Below the pieces are notes generated by a model. It was not told where the DNA came from and did not search any database. It saw nothing but the letters and a program-made list of their open reading frames with translations. The translations under genes and the position numbers were made by a program. Source: Sphingobium sp. (GTDB lineage Bacteria > Pseudomonadota > Alphaproteobacteria > Sphingomonadales > Sphingomonadaceae). From it: a DNA stretch of 64,000 nucleotides. Below, in pieces: positions 27,095 through 35,939 of the stretch (the stretch's first letter is position 1; the number at the start of each line of letters is the position of its first letter). The DNA lies in assembly GCA_017984895.1 (NCBI GenBank), contig JAGNYO010000002.1, positions 1 through 64,000 on the forward strand, written 5' to 3'.

Positions 27095-28414
27095 CTAGCG
27101 CGTGGCGTTGGCGCGCATCAGCCTGAGGGCGGCATAGACGAGCAGCGCCACGCCGGCCAGCAGCGCTGACCATAATGCCACAACCCGTGGCGCAACCCCG
27201 GAGCCAGACGCGGGCTTGCCGACTTCCACGATGGCCTTGGCCGATGCGCCGACAACCTGGGCTGCGGGCAAACCGCCGGTCAGAGTCGTGAGTTCCGATA
27301 GCGCGAAGGCCGCAGGCTTCGCCAGAGGATTGCCCACGAGCAGCCGGTATGGCCCGGCGCCATTAAAGGCGATGGCGAGCGTGACGGGGGCATACTGAAC
27401 CGCAATCGCCGGGGCCTGCGAAAATCCGGCGCTGCGAGGGTCCGCCTCCAGCTTCAGGAAGCGGCTCGGCCCGTCCCCTGTCTCCAGCAACGCGGCCGCC
27501 CCATCCTGCCTGAGGCTGGTCACGGCCAGCGGCGTCCAGGGAAGCTCGCTGGTGTCTCGGCCAAGCAACCGCACGGGCAGCACGCCATCCTTGCCGGTCA
27601 TCCTTACCTGGAGGGCAGCGGGCCTCAGCCCGGTTGGCATTTCGAAACTCAGGCTATGAGGGTTGGCCAGCTCCCCCCCTTTCGCGGGGATAGCAAGGCG
27701 GGGCGGGGGCGGAACGCTGCTGGTGACGAGGCTCGCGCCCGTGATGCGGAGCCGCGGCTCGCCCTGCCACGCGGCGCGCAGATAACGGCCCCGCAGAACT
27801 ACCGGCGGCAGGATGATCCTGCCTCCTCCCAACAGATCCGGCCCATCGCCGGGGCGAAACAGCACCTGCTCGGCAAGCGGCTCCCACACCGTGAGATCCT
27901 GCCCCGCCGCGATCGATACCGCCACGGGCCGCTGCTTCGGCACCGTCGCTTCCAGCGAGAGGCTGACGGCGGAGTCCTGGATGGCCCGCGTGTCGAACAG
28001 CACTGCGCTGCCGTAACCGGGCATCGGGCCGCCATCGGCCTGAACCCTGACGGAGCTTCCCTGTTGATCGACACGGACCGATACCGGCGATGCCCGGTCG
28101 CCGCCGCCTGCCGGGCCGTCAAACGGAATGGCCTTGAGGCGGATGCGGTTCTGCTGTGCGGGAGCGGGAGTGACGAACGCCATCGACAACGGGCGGCCCT
28201 GCGCGTCGATAACCCGAATATCGCCCTTGTCCGCCCGGCGGATGGCTACCAGCGCCGCCGGGGGAAGATCGACACGCTGAACCTGCGCGCCCCGCGCCTC
28301 GACCTTGAGCGACAGCGCGAAATCGCGCATGTCCGGCGTGGCGCTTTCGTGCCGGGTGTCGCAGCCCGCAGCCAGCAGCAGCACTGTCATCGCTACGGGC
28401 AAGATGCGCTTCAT
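27095..28414 (-). CDS. DUF3999-family membrane-anchored lipoprotein
   Basis: A protein of about 439 residues starting at ATG 28414, which overlaps the TGA of the upstream DUF2339 gene (ATGA). This excludes the longer in-frame extension inside that gene. The N-terminus MKRILPVAMTVLLLAAGC is a lipoprotein signal with Cys18. The body is beta-rich and periplasmic (repeated VSVRVDQQ, RLRITGASLV type segments). A single membrane helix lies at the extreme C-terminus (LWSALLAGVALLVYAALRLM). DUF3999 proteins are commonly encoded next to DUF2339, as here. The biochemical function is unknown; a structural or carbohydrate-binding role in the envelope is only a guess. Confidence 0.82.
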   Translation of the reverse strand: MKRILPVAMTVLLLAAGCDTRHESATPDMRDFALSLKVEARGAQVQRVDLPPAALVAIRRADKGDIRVIDAQGRPLSMAFVTPAPAQQNRIRLKAIPFDGPAGGGDRASPVSVRVDQQGSSVRVQADGGPMPGYGSAVLFDTRAIQDSAVSLSLEATVPKQRPVAVSIAAGQDLTVWEPLAEQVLFRPGDGPDLLGGGRIILPPVVLRGRYLRAAWQGEPRLRITGASLVTSSVPPPPRLAIPAKGGELANPHSLSFEMPTGLRPAALQVRMTGKDGVLPVRLLGRDTSELPWTPLAVTSLRQDGAAALLETGDGPSRFLKLEADPRSAGFSQAPAIAVQYAPVTLAIAFNGAGPYRLLVGNPLAKPAAFALSELTTLTGGLPAAQVVGASAKAIVEVGKPASGSGVAPRVVALWSALLAGVALLVYAALRLMRANATR

Positions 28415-31227
28415 GCCTCGGCCTCCTGGGGCGCGGCGGCGCGCGGCGGGATCGGCACAAAATAGCCGATGAGCAGCATCAGCACGCCGACCGCGAGGAA
28501 GGCAATGATCCGCGCCAGCCCCTCGATCCGCGACATATCGAGCAGCGCCAGTTTCGCCACGACCACGGCGAGCAGCGCGGCACCGGCCAGCCAGGGCAAC
28601 CGTTGCGAGCGGGCGCGCGCAAACACCATCAGCCCCATCGCCATCAGCGTCCACAGGATCGAGTAACCGGACTGGACGATCTGGCTGCCGGCCAGCTCAG
28701 CCGCATCCCAGGGCACGCCCATACTGTGATGCGCGGTGCGCAGCCAGACCGTGTTGGCGAGGATAAACGCCAGCGCCGCCAACCCCGCCAGCCCGGCGCG
28801 CCCGGCCACCAGCCGCGCCGAGCGCTCCTGCATCTGGGCGGATTGCAGCATTTGCCGCCACAAGGCGAGGGCGCCCAGCGCCAGCAGCGCCGCCAGATCG
28901 ACCGGGTTGAGGACAGGCAGATAGGGCAGCGGATCGGTCACGCCCTCCGCCATCAGGCAGGTCATCAGCGCGCCACCATAGACCAGCACCGCAAGCACCA
29001 TTGCACCGCGCCACCAATACGCCTTGGCATAAGGGTCAAGCGGCCAGCCAAAACCGCGCAGATCGGCTACGCGCGCGGCCCTGCCCGCCCAGTGGACGAG
29101 CAGGAACAGCATCGCCGTCGCGCTGACCAGGAAGGTCACGCCCGCCCAGGACGTATCCCACAAGCGGCCCCGCTCGATTCCCAGCCAGATGCCGTCGGCG
29201 AGCAGCGCAGTGGACAGCAGCACCCCGCCCCCATGCATCGCATAGGTCCAGCGGGAGGGCGGCTGCCGGCGCAACAACCAGATATGCAGTCCCAGCGCCA
29301 CTCCCCAGCACAGCAGATCGGGCAGGTAGAGGATGTGGCGCCCCGCAATGAGCGCGCCCACGAAACAGATCGACACGAAAGGCAGGCTGAGCCTCCCCGG
29401 CCAACCAGCGACCGGCCAATCCCTGCGCTTGCCGAACCAGTCCGCCACCGCCATGGCGCCGAGGATCGCCAGCAGGACGGCATAGATCCGCATAGACGCA
29501 GAAAGGACCGGCATCGGCAGTTCACCGGCGGTGGCGGCGGGCGTCATGCGCCCGGCCTCCAGCACGATCGCGAGGCACACGAACGCAAAACCGCCCAGAA
29601 ACCAGGGATGGCGCAAGCCCCTCTCCACCCGCGCATAGGCTTTCGCCATAACAGAGCCGCTATGGCCCAGCGCGGTGCGCATCGTCCATGCAGTGAAGAT
29701 CATTGGTAATGCCACCAACATGCTTTGCAAGAAGCCGGAGTTGGCGAGCGGAACCGCGGACACAACCGGCCTTGCCGCAGCCAGTGTCAATAGCGCGGCC
29801 ACCGCCTGAAGCGCCAGGCCAAAGCCGCGGGGAATCCAGCGCGCCTGCCGCGCCCCGACCCAGAATGCCCCGGCCCCTTCGAGCGCCCACACGCACGAGG
29901 TCCATTTCACATCGAGCGCCAGTGGCACGGCCAGCGTTACGAACCCGATACCGATGGCGAGCAGGCATTCGTTGAGCAGCCGCATTTCGGGCTGTCCCCG
30001 GCGGATCGTCATCGCGACCACCGCGATATAGGCCGCGCCAAAGCCAAGCGCGGACCAGGCTGCCGCATAGGGCTGGTCATGCACCAGCGCGATTTGCAGG
30101 CCGAACCCGGCCAGCGCCGTGCCGAACAACAGCGTCGAATCGGCATAGTTGCCGAACTTGCCGGGCGTATTGTGGGCATAGAGCACGGCGGTGGCGAGAT
30201 AGATCGCCATCGAGAGGATCAGAAAGCCCTGACACAACAGATAATGCGTCGGCTCATAGCCGGCAAAGCCCCAGGCGGACGCCAGGGCAAACGTCGCGAC
30301 GAAACCCAGCAGGTTGAGCGGACGCCAGCTCTTCTTCCAGGCAATGCCAAAAATCGCGAGATTGAGGATCGTCATATAGGCGAACAGGCCGAGCGGCGTC
30401 TCGCTCTCGCCGCCGAGCAGCACGGGCACTGCGAAGCCGCCGAGAAACGCGATGAACGCCATCACCAGCGAATTCTGCATCACCGCCAGCGCACAACCCA
30501 TAGCGGCGAAAAGGATCATCAGGGCGAAGGCCGCGAGCGGCGGCAGCATGCCATATCCACGCGCCGCGGCAAAAACGACGAGATAGAGCACGGCAATGCC
30601 CCCGCCCTGCAAGGACAGGGCGAAGGGCGGACGCGCGGTCCGCTGCCTCAGCCCGATCGCCAACAGCGCCACACCGGCTGCGCCGACCAGCGCCAGCCGC
30701 GTTTCGATGGGAAACAGCCCCGCCATCGCGGCAAAGCGCACCAGGAACACCAGCCCGAGGAACAGGATGACGATACCGACCCGGACGATCGTGTTGCCGC
30801 CCAACAGCCAGCCCCGCACCTTGCCGATCATCAGCGCGAGCGGGCCGGGATCAGCCTGCGCATGCGATAGGGGCACAGCCGCACCAGCCTGCGGAACCGG
30901 CGCGACAGCGGCATCGGGCACCGCTGGCTCTTGCGCAGGAGCGGCTAGCGGCGCGTCCGAGGCGGATACCACCCGCGCGGTTTCAGCGGGGCGGCGGGGA
31001 GAGACGGGAGATGGGGGTGGCATCTGCACCGGCGGCGCGGCGGGCATATCGCCTGTGGGAAGCGCCCGCCGCACGGCATCTTCTATCTCCCGCCGGAGGA
31101 TCTTGCGGAGCCATGCGCCCATGCCCCCACCCAGAACACCACCGGCAAAGAAACCGAATTCAGAGAAATCCCCCAATATGAAGCCCAGCAGCGCGCCGAC
31201 CGCAGCTCCCCAAACCGCTATTCCCAT
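28411..31227 (-). CDS. DUF2339 polytopic membrane protein
   Basis: A very hydrophobic inner-membrane protein of 938 residues with a Gly-rich N-terminal anchor (ALLGFILGDF), a proline-rich cytoplasmic linker (about 45-130) and then more than twenty membrane helices (for example IVILFLGLVFLVRFAAMAGL). Phe/Trp/Gly-rich helices throughout and RxEGLARIIAFLAVGVLML at the end are characteristic of DUF2339. The stop overlaps the start of the DUF3999 lipoprotein gene, so the two proteins are probably made and used together. Function unknown; cell-envelope or polymer-related roles have been suggested only by genome context. Confidence 0.85.
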   Translation of the reverse strand: MGIAVWGAAVGALLGFILGDFSEFGFFAGGVLGGGMGAWLRKILRREIEDAVRRALPTGDMPAAPPVQMPPPSPVSPRRPAETARVVSASDAPLAAPAQEPAVPDAAVAPVPQAGAAVPLSHAQADPGPLALMIGKVRGWLLGGNTIVRVGIVILFLGLVFLVRFAAMAGLFPIETRLALVGAAGVALLAIGLRQRTARPPFALSLQGGGIAVLYLVVFAAARGYGMLPPLAAFALMILFAAMGCALAVMQNSLVMAFIAFLGGFAVPVLLGGESETPLGLFAYMTILNLAIFGIAWKKSWRPLNLLGFVATFALASAWGFAGYEPTHYLLCQGFLILSMAIYLATAVLYAHNTPGKFGNYADSTLLFGTALAGFGLQIALVHDQPYAAAWSALGFGAAYIAVVAMTIRRGQPEMRLLNECLLAIGIGFVTLAVPLALDVKWTSCVWALEGAGAFWVGARQARWIPRGFGLALQAVAALLTLAAARPVVSAVPLANSGFLQSMLVALPMIFTAWTMRTALGHSGSVMAKAYARVERGLRHPWFLGGFAFVCLAIVLEAGRMTPAATAGELPMPVLSASMRIYAVLLAILGAMAVADWFGKRRDWPVAGWPGRLSLPFVSICFVGALIAGRHILYLPDLLCWGVALGLHIWLLRRQPPSRWTYAMHGGGVLLSTALLADGIWLGIERGRLWDTSWAGVTFLVSATAMLFLLVHWAGRAARVADLRGFGWPLDPYAKAYWWRGAMVLAVLVYGGALMTCLMAEGVTDPLPYLPVLNPVDLAALLALGALALWRQMLQSAQMQERSARLVAGRAGLAGLAALAFILANTVWLRTAHHSMGVPWDAAELAGSQIVQSGYSILWTLMAMGLMVFARARSQRLPWLAGAALLAVVVAKLALLDMSRIEGLARIIAFLAVGVLMLLIGYFVPIPPRAAAPQEAEA

Positions 31228-31340
31228 TCCGGCCAGCCCTCCCGTGCTGTCGGTCCAGCTTGGCAGATCTGGCGGAAATTAAAAGCGGTGCTTTACGGCG
31301 GGTGATTAGCAACGCCTGAGGGGCGCGTTGCTACGCTCCA

Positions 31341-31748
31341 TCAGTTCCGCAGGCTGTCAGGCACCAGCCCGCCATTTTCCGCTAGTTTCGCAATCACCGC
31401 ACGATGTAACGCGTTATTCTGCTCGGCGCTGCCATCCGCGCCGGCATGCACGCCAAGCTCGTCGGCCAGCTCCTTGCGCGCCGCAAGCCCTGAATCGAGA
31501 TCGAGCAGCTTCAGCAGATCGACAATCGAGCTTTGGTAATTGCCGCCGCCGCCTTTGGTATCCGCCATGGCGGAGAGCACCGTCCCCACATCGACCTGCT
31601 GCGCAGGCGATGCTGCCCGAGCGGTCGGCTGAGCGGTAGGCGCTGCTGTTGGTGAAGTGGGCTTTGCCGGCGCGGCAGCCGACGGAGCGGGAGCCGCCTT
31701 TGCTTCATGATGAAAAATCTTGTCCATAATTTTGCCGAAAATGCCCAT
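31341..31748 (-). CDS. DUF3597 small protein
   Basis: A protein of about 135 residues beginning MGIFGKIMDKIFHH at ATG 31748, with GGGAGAG close upstream; a longer start at 31775 is less likely. An Ala/Pro/Thr-rich low-complexity segment (about 18-60) leads into a compact helical C-terminal domain (VDVGTVLSAMA, SIVDLLKLLDLDSGL, ARKELADELGV) typical of DUF3597. Members are small soluble proteins of unknown function, often linked to envelope stress. It is divergent from the DUF4142 gene across about 140 bases, so both promoters lie in that gap. Confidence 0.8.
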   Translation of the reverse strand: MGIFGKIMDKIFHHEAKAAPAPSAAAPAKPTSPTAAPTAQPTARAASPAQQVDVGTVLSAMADTKGGGGNYQSSIVDLLKLLDLDSGLAARKELADELGVHAGADGSAEQNNALHRAVIAKLAENGGLVPDSLRN

Positions 31749-31889
31749 GGATCTCTCCCTCTCTGGCAAGCACAACGCGCCAAACCAATTGGCGCCCGCT
31801 GCTAAACCGTTGAAAAGTTCGAAAGCTCCCTTGGAACGGCGAGGCGCGCAGATTGTTCAGGCTTCAGGACGATCTCTGGGAGACTGATT

Positions 31890-32468
31890 ATGAAGCTGCA
31901 TCTTTTGACGACCCTTTCGCTAGCCGCCCTTGCTCTTGCGTCGTGCGGCAAACAATCCGAGCCGCTGCCCGGTAATGCCGGCATGAGCAACGACATGTCG
32001 GCAGCGACCAATGCTGGCGCCGGTAGCATCATGGCACCCGCCTCGGCTGGCCAGACATTCGCCAATGCCGCCGCGGCCAGCGACATGTTCGAAATCGAAA
32101 GCTCGCGGCTTGCGGCGAGCAATGGGGCGTCCGCATCGGTCAAGCGTTTCGCCCAGTCGATGATCGAGGCCCACACCGGCTCCACCGACAAGCTGAAGGC
32201 TGCGATAGCGCAGGCAACCCCGGCCATGACGCCGGACCCCACCCTCAACGCGGAGCAGCAGCAGACGCTGGATATGCTCCGGGGCAAGCAGGGAGCGGAG
32301 TTTGACGCTGCCTATGTCGATGCCCAGAGGAAAGCGCATCAGATGACGCTCGATACCCTGAAAGCCTATGCCGCCAATGGCGACGTGTCATCGCTTAAAA
32401 CCTTCGCGACAGAGATGGTGCCGGTGGTTACGGGTCATCTCAACATGGCGAAGGGTTTGAAACCCTGA
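31890..32468 (+). CDS. DUF4142 lipoprotein
   Basis: An exported protein of 192 residues. MKLHLLTTLSLAALALASC is a lipoprotein signal with Cys19. The mature part is a four-helix, ferritin-like DUF4142 bundle, with segments FANAAAASDMFEIESSRLAA, VKRFAQSMIEAHTGS and DAAYVDAQRKAHQMTLDTLKAYA carrying the family His residues. DUF4142 proteins are periplasmic and often general-stress induced; the enzyme or binding role is unknown. The next plus-strand gene begins 71 bases downstream and may be cotranscribed. Confidence 0.85.
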   Translation: MKLHLLTTLSLAALALASCGKQSEPLPGNAGMSNDMSAATNAGAGSIMAPASAGQTFANAAAASDMFEIESSRLAASNGASASVKRFAQSMIEAHTGSTDKLKAAIAQATPAMTPDPTLNAEQQQTLDMLRGKQGAEFDAAYVDAQRKAHQMTLDTLKAYAANGDVSSLKTFATEMVPVVTGHLNMAKGLKP

Positions 32469-32539
32469 TCCTCACCACCAGCAGAGCAGAAACCTTGCCC
32501 GCCGCCCCGATGCGCGACGATTGACCAGAGGAAACCGAT

Positions 32540-33742
32540 ATGCGCCGTTGGACATTGGGATGCGTCGCGCTGTTAATGGCGTCCTGCGCCTCCGCCGAGG
32601 ACAAGGCCGCACAGCCTGCGGGGCAGATGGACAAGCCTTTTGTCATCCGGCCCGTCGCCAGCTTCGATACGCCTTGGCGGATCGCATTTCTACCCGATGG
32701 GCAGATGCTGGTGACGGAAAAGCCGGGGCGGCTGTTCCTCGTCAGCCCCACAGGCAATAAGCAGCAAATCAGCGGTGTGCCGAAAGTCCATTATGATGAC
32801 CAGGAAGGCCTGCTCGACATTACGCTTTCCCCTCAGTTCGCGCAGGACAGGATGCTCTATTTCACCTATGCGGAGCCGGGCGCGGGCGGTTCTGGCCTGG
32901 CGCTGGCACGTGCCAGACTGGATGGCGCGGCCCTTGCGGATGTTCAGGTGATCTGGCGTCAGCTCCCCTATGGCAAGGGCGGGCAGGATGGCGGTATCAT
33001 CACCTTCGATCCCGCCGGGCAATTCCTGTTTCTGGCTGTGGGCGAACGCCAGCGCTTTACCCCGGCGCAGGATCCCAATCAGGCGACGGGCAAGATCCTG
33101 CGCCTCACGCCCGACGGCAAGCCCGCACCCGGCAACCCGTCTTTTGGGCAGAACGGCGCGCAGACCGTCACGGTTATCGACCCACCACGTGACACCGAAG
33201 CCGCCAGGACGACCGCTGGCCGCACCGTCACGCTGAGCGGCCCCAATCTCACGCCATCAGAAACATGGAGCACCGGGCATCGCAACCCGCTCGGCCTGGC
33301 GTTCGACTCTCAGGGTGTGCTGTGGGAAATCGAGATGGGGCCGCGCGGCGGCGATGAGCTTAACATCATCAAGCCGGGCAGGAATTATGGTTGGCCGATC
33401 GTCTCGAACGGCATCAATTACAATGGCGTGCCCATCCCCAAGCACGCCACGCGCCCCGAATTTGAAAAACCCGCCCTTTCCTGGACGCCCGTGATCTCGC
33501 CCGGCGGGCTGAGCTTCTATCAGGGCGATCTCTTTCCGGCATGGCGCGGATCGGCCTTTGTCGCGGGGCTTTCGAGCAAGGCGCTCATCCGCCTCCGCTT
33601 CGATGGAAAGGGCGGCGCCGCCGAAGCCGAACGATGGGATATGGGCCACCGCATACGCGACGTTGCCGTCGCCCCGGATGGTGCGCTATGGGTTATCGAG
33701 GATGAAGAAAACGGTCGCCTGCTCCGGCTCACGCCCCGATAG
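32540..33742 (+). CDS. PQQ-type sugar (sorbosone/aldose) dehydrogenase-like lipoprotein
   Basis: A 400-residue exported protein with a lipoprotein-type signal (CVALLMASCASA) and a six-bladed beta-propeller of the soluble glucose/sorbosone dehydrogenase family. Conserved landmarks are FDTPWRIAFLPDGQMLVTEKPG, GLLDITLSPQF, DPNQATGKILRLTPDGKPAPGNP, GHRNPLGLAFD and GPRGGDELNIIKPGRNYGWP. Where active members have a HxGGR-type segment with the catalytic His, this protein has GQDGGII, so the usual base is absent. It may belong to a subfamily with altered chemistry. Cofactor use (PQQ) cannot be confirmed from sequence, and no PQQ biosynthesis gene is in the window. Confidence 0.82.
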   Translation: MRRWTLGCVALLMASCASAEDKAAQPAGQMDKPFVIRPVASFDTPWRIAFLPDGQMLVTEKPGRLFLVSPTGNKQQISGVPKVHYDDQEGLLDITLSPQFAQDRMLYFTYAEPGAGGSGLALARARLDGAALADVQVIWRQLPYGKGGQDGGIITFDPAGQFLFLAVGERQRFTPAQDPNQATGKILRLTPDGKPAPGNPSFGQNGAQTVTVIDPPRDTEAARTTAGRTVTLSGPNLTPSETWSTGHRNPLGLAFDSQGVLWEIEMGPRGGDELNIIKPGRNYGWPIVSNGINYNGVPIPKHATRPEFEKPALSWTPVISPGGLSFYQGDLFPAWRGSAFVAGLSSKALIRLRFDGKGGAAEAERWDMGHRIRDVAVAPDGALWVIEDEENGRLLRLTPR

Positions 33743-33790
33743 GAACTGGCTCGCCCAGACAGGTCTCATATTTTGCGCACGAGCGATGCA

Positions 33791-34831
33791 ATGACGAACA
33801 GGCCGGTGGTCGATGTAACCAGCCTGCTGCCCCTGCTCGATATCATCAGGGCATCCGGCCTCACCCCCGAGGCCATTTTGCCCGCCGCAGGAACCGGGCA
33901 GGACGCGCTGAACCCGACCAAAAACCGCGTACTCGCGTTGTCGGACTATTTTCGGATCTGCGAACAGATGGCGCTCCAGATCGGCGACGAGACATTCCAC
34001 ATCTCGATGCGCCCGCTGATGGTCGGCACATCGGAGTTCGTGCAGGCGCAGCTACGCGCCTGCCGCACCCTGGCGGAGGTGATGGAGATTATCGCCAAGT
34101 CCTATAATGTCATTCACGGCCATCGCTATAATCATGTGCAGAAGAAGGGCGGCCTCGTCTCGTTCACCATCGACGACCGTGAATTTCCCTATACCATGGA
34201 TCATAATGACGCGTTCGTGGTGCTCTCCGCCGAATGTCTGCTGGTCTATGTGCACGCGCTGATGCTGTCTCTGCCCGCCCCGGACCGGCAGATCCCCCTG
34301 CGCGCCATCCGCACCCGCAGCCATGGCAAGCCGGGCGGGTCCACACATCTGTCGTTCTGGGGGGTGCCGGTGCGCTACCGCGCCCCTGTGTTCTCCCTCC
34401 AATATGACGCATCAATGCTGAATGTTCCGGTGGACCCGGAACGCAGCCGCATGCTGGCATCGCGCACTATTTATGGTGTGGTCGCGGCGGCGCTGGACCG
34501 GATCGACCCTTCGGCCATGCCGGCCCGTTCGTTGTCGGAGCGGGTCGCCCAGCACATCGCTTCGGGCATTTCCGATCAGGCGCAGGTCGCGGCAGCGCTG
34601 GGGATGAGCGTCGCCTCCTTGCGGCGTCACCTTGCCGAGGACGGAGCGCCCTTTCGCGATCTCAGGTCGGATATCCTCAATCGCATCGCCTGCGAACAGA
34701 TAGTGCGCGGCCGCCCCGTCGGCGATATTGCCGACGAGCTGGGCTTTTCCGACGGGCGCAGTTTCGCCCGCGCTTTCCGCCAGTGGAATGGCGTTTCTCC
34801 CGCCGAATATCGCAGACATCCTTCCGCTTAA
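33791..34831 (+). CDS. AraC-family transcription regulator (Arabinose_bd plus HTH_18 type)
   Basis: A DNA-binding regulator of about 346 residues. The N-terminal two thirds (LLDIIRASGLTPEAILPAAG..., FHISMRPLMVGTSEFVQAQL) match the ligand-binding domain of OruR/ArgR-like AraC regulators. The C-terminus carries two helix-turn-helix units (QAQVAAALGMSVASLRRHL and VGDIADELGFSDGRSFARAFRQWNGVSPAEYR). I chose ATG 33791; a TTG at 33773 is an alternative and neither has a strong ribosome site. It precedes an alpha/beta hydrolase, a TonB receptor and an MFS carrier in the same direction, so it is the likely regulator of that group. Confidence 0.9.
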   Translation: MTNRPVVDVTSLLPLLDIIRASGLTPEAILPAAGTGQDALNPTKNRVLALSDYFRICEQMALQIGDETFHISMRPLMVGTSEFVQAQLRACRTLAEVMEIIAKSYNVIHGHRYNHVQKKGGLVSFTIDDREFPYTMDHNDAFVVLSAECLLVYVHALMLSLPAPDRQIPLRAIRTRSHGKPGGSTHLSFWGVPVRYRAPVFSLQYDASMLNVPVDPERSRMLASRTIYGVVAAALDRIDPSAMPARSLSERVAQHIASGISDQAQVAAALGMSVASLRRHLAEDGAPFRDLRSDILNRIACEQIVRGRPVGDIADELGFSDGRSFARAFRQWNGVSPAEYRRHPSA

Positions 34832-34952
34832 GGAGGGACATTGAGCGAAATTGTCCTATATTCTTTGATCGCGATCGTCGTCGACACCAGATGCGTGGGG
34901 AGTATCCTAGCCATAGTCGGGCACAAGCGGCACCGGCACGCAAGGGAGAGAA

Positions 34953-35906
34953 ATGGTGAACGTGGCGCAACGCCTCAGCCTGCCTCTGGTAGCAGGTGCA
35001 TTGCTGGCCTGTGGGGCTTGCACCACAGGTTCGCCGTCTGAAACCCCGCGTGCTGGCGCGCCTTCGCTCCTCGATCAAAAATATCTGACTGCGGCGGATC
35101 GTATCGTGACGGTCGAGGGCATCCCCTTCCGGGTGCGTGATGAAGGCCCGCGCAACGCACCGGCGCTGGTGCTGATCCACGGCTTCAGCTTCAGCCTGGA
35201 AAGCTGGGACAAATGGGCGGCAGGCCTGGTGCCGCATTACCGGGTCATCCGTTTCGATCTTGCCGGCCATGGCCTCAGCGGGGCGGACCCCGAAGGCCGT
35301 TACGACAGTGCCACACGCATGCGCCGGATACTGGCGCTGATGGACGCGCTCGGCATCAGGCGCGCCTCTTTCGCCGGCAACAGCTATGGCGGCCTGCTCG
35401 CCTGGCATATCGCCGCCGCCCATCCCCGGCGTGTCGACAAGCTCGTGCTGGTAGACAGCGCCGCCTGGTCGATCAACGGCGTTACCGAGAAGCCGGCCCC
35501 GGTCCCCCCGGCAATGCGCGCCTATCTGCTTAATCCCCAGCCCGCGATGGTGCGGGCCTCGGCAGGGCTTATCTTTGCCGATCCGGCACAACTGACTGCC
35601 GCGCGGCAGGACATGATGCACGACATGATCGCGCGGCCCGGCAATGGCCCGGCGCTGGTCGCGCATCTCGAGCAATTCACGCTGGCTGGGCCCGAGCCGG
35701 ATCTCGCGCTTATATCCGCCCCCACGCTGATCCTGTGGGGGCGCGCCGACCGGGTGATCCCGGTCGAACAGGCCTGGCTGCTGCATCAGGCGATCAAGGG
35801 GTCAAAGCTCGTCATCTATGAAGGTGTCGGCCATGCCCCGCAGGAAGAAGCGGCCGCGCAATCGCTCAACGATCTCAGGCACTTTCTTGTGTCGGACGAA
35901 AAATAA
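34953..35906 (+). CDS. Exported alpha/beta hydrolase (lipoprotein)
   Basis: A 317-residue hydrolase with a lipoprotein signal (VAGALLACGAC), so it probably acts in the periplasm. Motifs include the oxyanion segment HGFSFSLESW, nucleophile elbow GNSYGG (Ser), acid GRADRVIP (Asp) and catalytic His in GVGHAPQ. A cap region lies between about residues 170 and 240. ATG 34953 follows AGGGAGAG. It sits 33 bases before the TonB-dependent receptor gene, suggesting it processes an ester or lactone that the receptor imports. The substrate is unknown; alternatives include thioesterase or C-C bond hydrolases of the same fold. Confidence 0.88.
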   Translation: MVNVAQRLSLPLVAGALLACGACTTGSPSETPRAGAPSLLDQKYLTAADRIVTVEGIPFRVRDEGPRNAPALVLIHGFSFSLESWDKWAAGLVPHYRVIRFDLAGHGLSGADPEGRYDSATRMRRILALMDALGIRRASFAGNSYGGLLAWHIAAAHPRRVDKLVLVDSAAWSINGVTEKPAPVPPAMRAYLLNPQPAMVRASAGLIFADPAQLTAARQDMMHDMIARPGNGPALVAHLEQFTLAGPEPDLALISAPTLILWGRADRVIPVEQAWLLHQAIKGSKLVIYEGVGHAPQEEAAAQSLNDLRHFLVSDEK

Positions 35907-35939
35907 CAGGGTGAATTCGAAAAAAATATGGAGGGACAT

